NCBI RefSeq assembly: GCF_000264455.2
Contig: NC_017956.1
Coordinates: 3,330,001 to 3,394,000, forward strand
Source: Tistrella mobilis KA081020-065
Lineage (GTDB): Bacteria; Pseudomonadota; Alphaproteobacteria; Tistrellales; Tistrellaceae
Direction: 5' to 3'
Length of the DNA: 64,000 bases
A program made the position numbers and the translations under genes. The notes under the pieces are model-generated. The model did not search any database. It had not been told where the DNA came from and saw only the letters and a program-made list of their open reading frames with translations. This document shows, in pieces, positions 63,423 to 64,000 of the stretch (positions within the stretch are counted from its first letter, which is position 1; each line of letters begins with the position of its first letter).

Positions 63423-64000
63423 TCATTCCCCGGTGTCGCGCCGCCAGTCTTCATAGGCGTCGAGGTTCTCCTGCTTCGTCGCAGGATAGAGGCCGATGAT
63501 CGTGTCTCCCGCTTTCACCCGCTCCAGCACGAAATCCTCGTAGCTCTCCATGGCGGAGCACTCCGCCGCCAGCTCGTCGGCAAGATGGGCCGGGATCACC
63601 ATCACGCCATCGGCATCGCCGACCAGTACGTCGCCGGGGAAGACCGCGACATCGCCGCAGGCGATCGGCCCGTCGATCTCGATCGCCTCGTGCAAGGTGA
63701 GGTTGGTGGGCGCCGAGGGACGGGCGTGATAGGCCGGCATCTCCAGCCGGCCGATCCCTTCGGCATCGCGAAAGCCGCCATCGGTGACGATGCCGGCGCA
63801 GCCGCGCATCTGGAGCCGGGTGACCAGGATCGAGCCGGCCGAGGCGGCGCGGGCATCCTTACGGGCGTCGATCACCAGCACATGGCCCGGCGGGCAGGTT
63901 TCCACCGCCACACGCTGCTTGTGCTCCGGATCGCGGAAGACCGTGATCGGGTTGCGATCCTCCCGCGCCGGGATGTAGCGGAGCGTGAAGGCCGGGCCGA
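63423..64000 (-). CDS. RraA-family protein (partial, cut by window end)
   Basis: The frame is open to the right edge, so the N-terminus is missing. The visible part begins GPAFTLRYIPAREDRNP and continues with VLVIDARKDARAASAGSILVTRLQMRGCAGIVTDGGFRD, GDVAVFPGDVLVGDADGVMVIP. These are the RraA / HMG aldolase family blocks. Family members are 4-hydroxy-4-methyl-2-oxoglutarate aldolases, or in E. coli a regulator of RNase E. The Arg-Asp pair (DGGFRD) that binds the metal and substrate is present. The extended family version here, with TLHEAIEIDGPIACGD, is common in catabolic clusters. Which role applies cannot be decided. Confidence 0.88.
   Translation of the reverse strand, partial: GPAFTLRYIPAREDRNPITVFRDPEHKQRVAVETCPPGHVLVIDARKDARAASAGSILVTRLQMRGCAGIVTDGGFRDAEGIGRLEMPAYHARPSAPTNLTLHEAIEIDGPIACGDVAVFPGDVLVGDADGVMVIPAHLADELAAECSAMESYEDFVLERVKAGDTIIGLYPATKQENLDAYEDWRRDTGE

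Overview
The window is high-GC chromosomal DNA from an alphaproteobacterium. The gene set fits the Rhodospirillales, and a Tistrella-like genome is my best guess, from recall rather than a search. Supporting signs are a CarD-family regulator followed by a seven-iron ferredoxin, an S4/Hsp15-like protein and a Suv3-like helicase; an alphaproteobacterial RpoH (sigma-32); GltA and an AcnA-type aconitase; and many Opp/Dpp and Liv-type importers. There are no phage genes, transposases, integrases or CRISPR arrays. Intrinsic terminators are mostly perfect GC-rich hairpins.

Layout. 1-2.5 kb: asd with a strong terminator, a PaiB-like flavin protein and an unknown protein. 2.8-8.5 kb: a five-gene dipeptide importer operon (dppABCDF, minus strand). 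8.7-12.9 kb: redox and housekeeping genes (glutathionyl-hydroquinone reductase, WrbA, a divergent LysR regulator, a DUF1499 protein, an alpha/beta hydrolase with an Asp nucleophile). 12.9-18.7 kb: a glutamate-synthase-like FMN protein overlapped by an atypical DapB homologue, a PAS sensor without an output domain, and citrate synthase. 18.9-27.5 kb: a PhyH-like oxygenase coupled to a cytochrome c, a methyltransferase-like protein, a thioesterase, HIT, a membrane adenylate cyclase, an RluA-type pseudouridine synthase, RidA, Nudix, and a Rieske oxygenase overlapped by its TetR regulator. 27.9-32.5 kb: a nucleotide-sugar cassette (two epimerases around an RmlC-like epimerase), an L-2-hydroxyglutarate-oxidase-like flavoprotein and a crotonase. 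32.6-37.4 kb: an HNH nuclease with a possible EVE/PUA-like reader, then a tightly overlapping minus-strand operon of glycosyltransferase, acyl-CoA-dehydrogenase-fold protein, PIG-L deacetylase and NodS-like methyltransferase, next to tRNA-Arg(CCT). 37.5-54 kb: proline iminopeptidase, an M48 lipoprotein protease, two PaaI thioesterases, rpoH, carD, ferredoxin, S4 protein, helicase, htpG, an MFS transporter, and an acnA gene broken by a one-base frameshift. 54.9-63.3 kb: a Liv-type ABC importer operon carrying two different CoA ligases. The window ends inside an RraA-family gene.

Genes that appear to work together. The dpp operon imports peptides; a stable hairpin between dppA and dppB probably keeps the binding-protein message in excess. 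The 33.5-37.3 kb operon looks like a small biosynthetic pathway. Its parts mirror those that build and decorate Nod factors (sugar transfer, N-deacetylation, N-methylation), although an acyl-CoA-dehydrogenase-fold enzyme stands where an acyltransferase would be expected. I consider it the most interesting system here. The Liv operon likely imports a carboxylic acid that its two ligases convert to CoA thioesters. rpoH lies in the window together with htpG, whose upstream region matches the alphaproteobacterial sigma-32 promoter consensus.

All function calls come from reading motifs and recalled family features; no database search was run.
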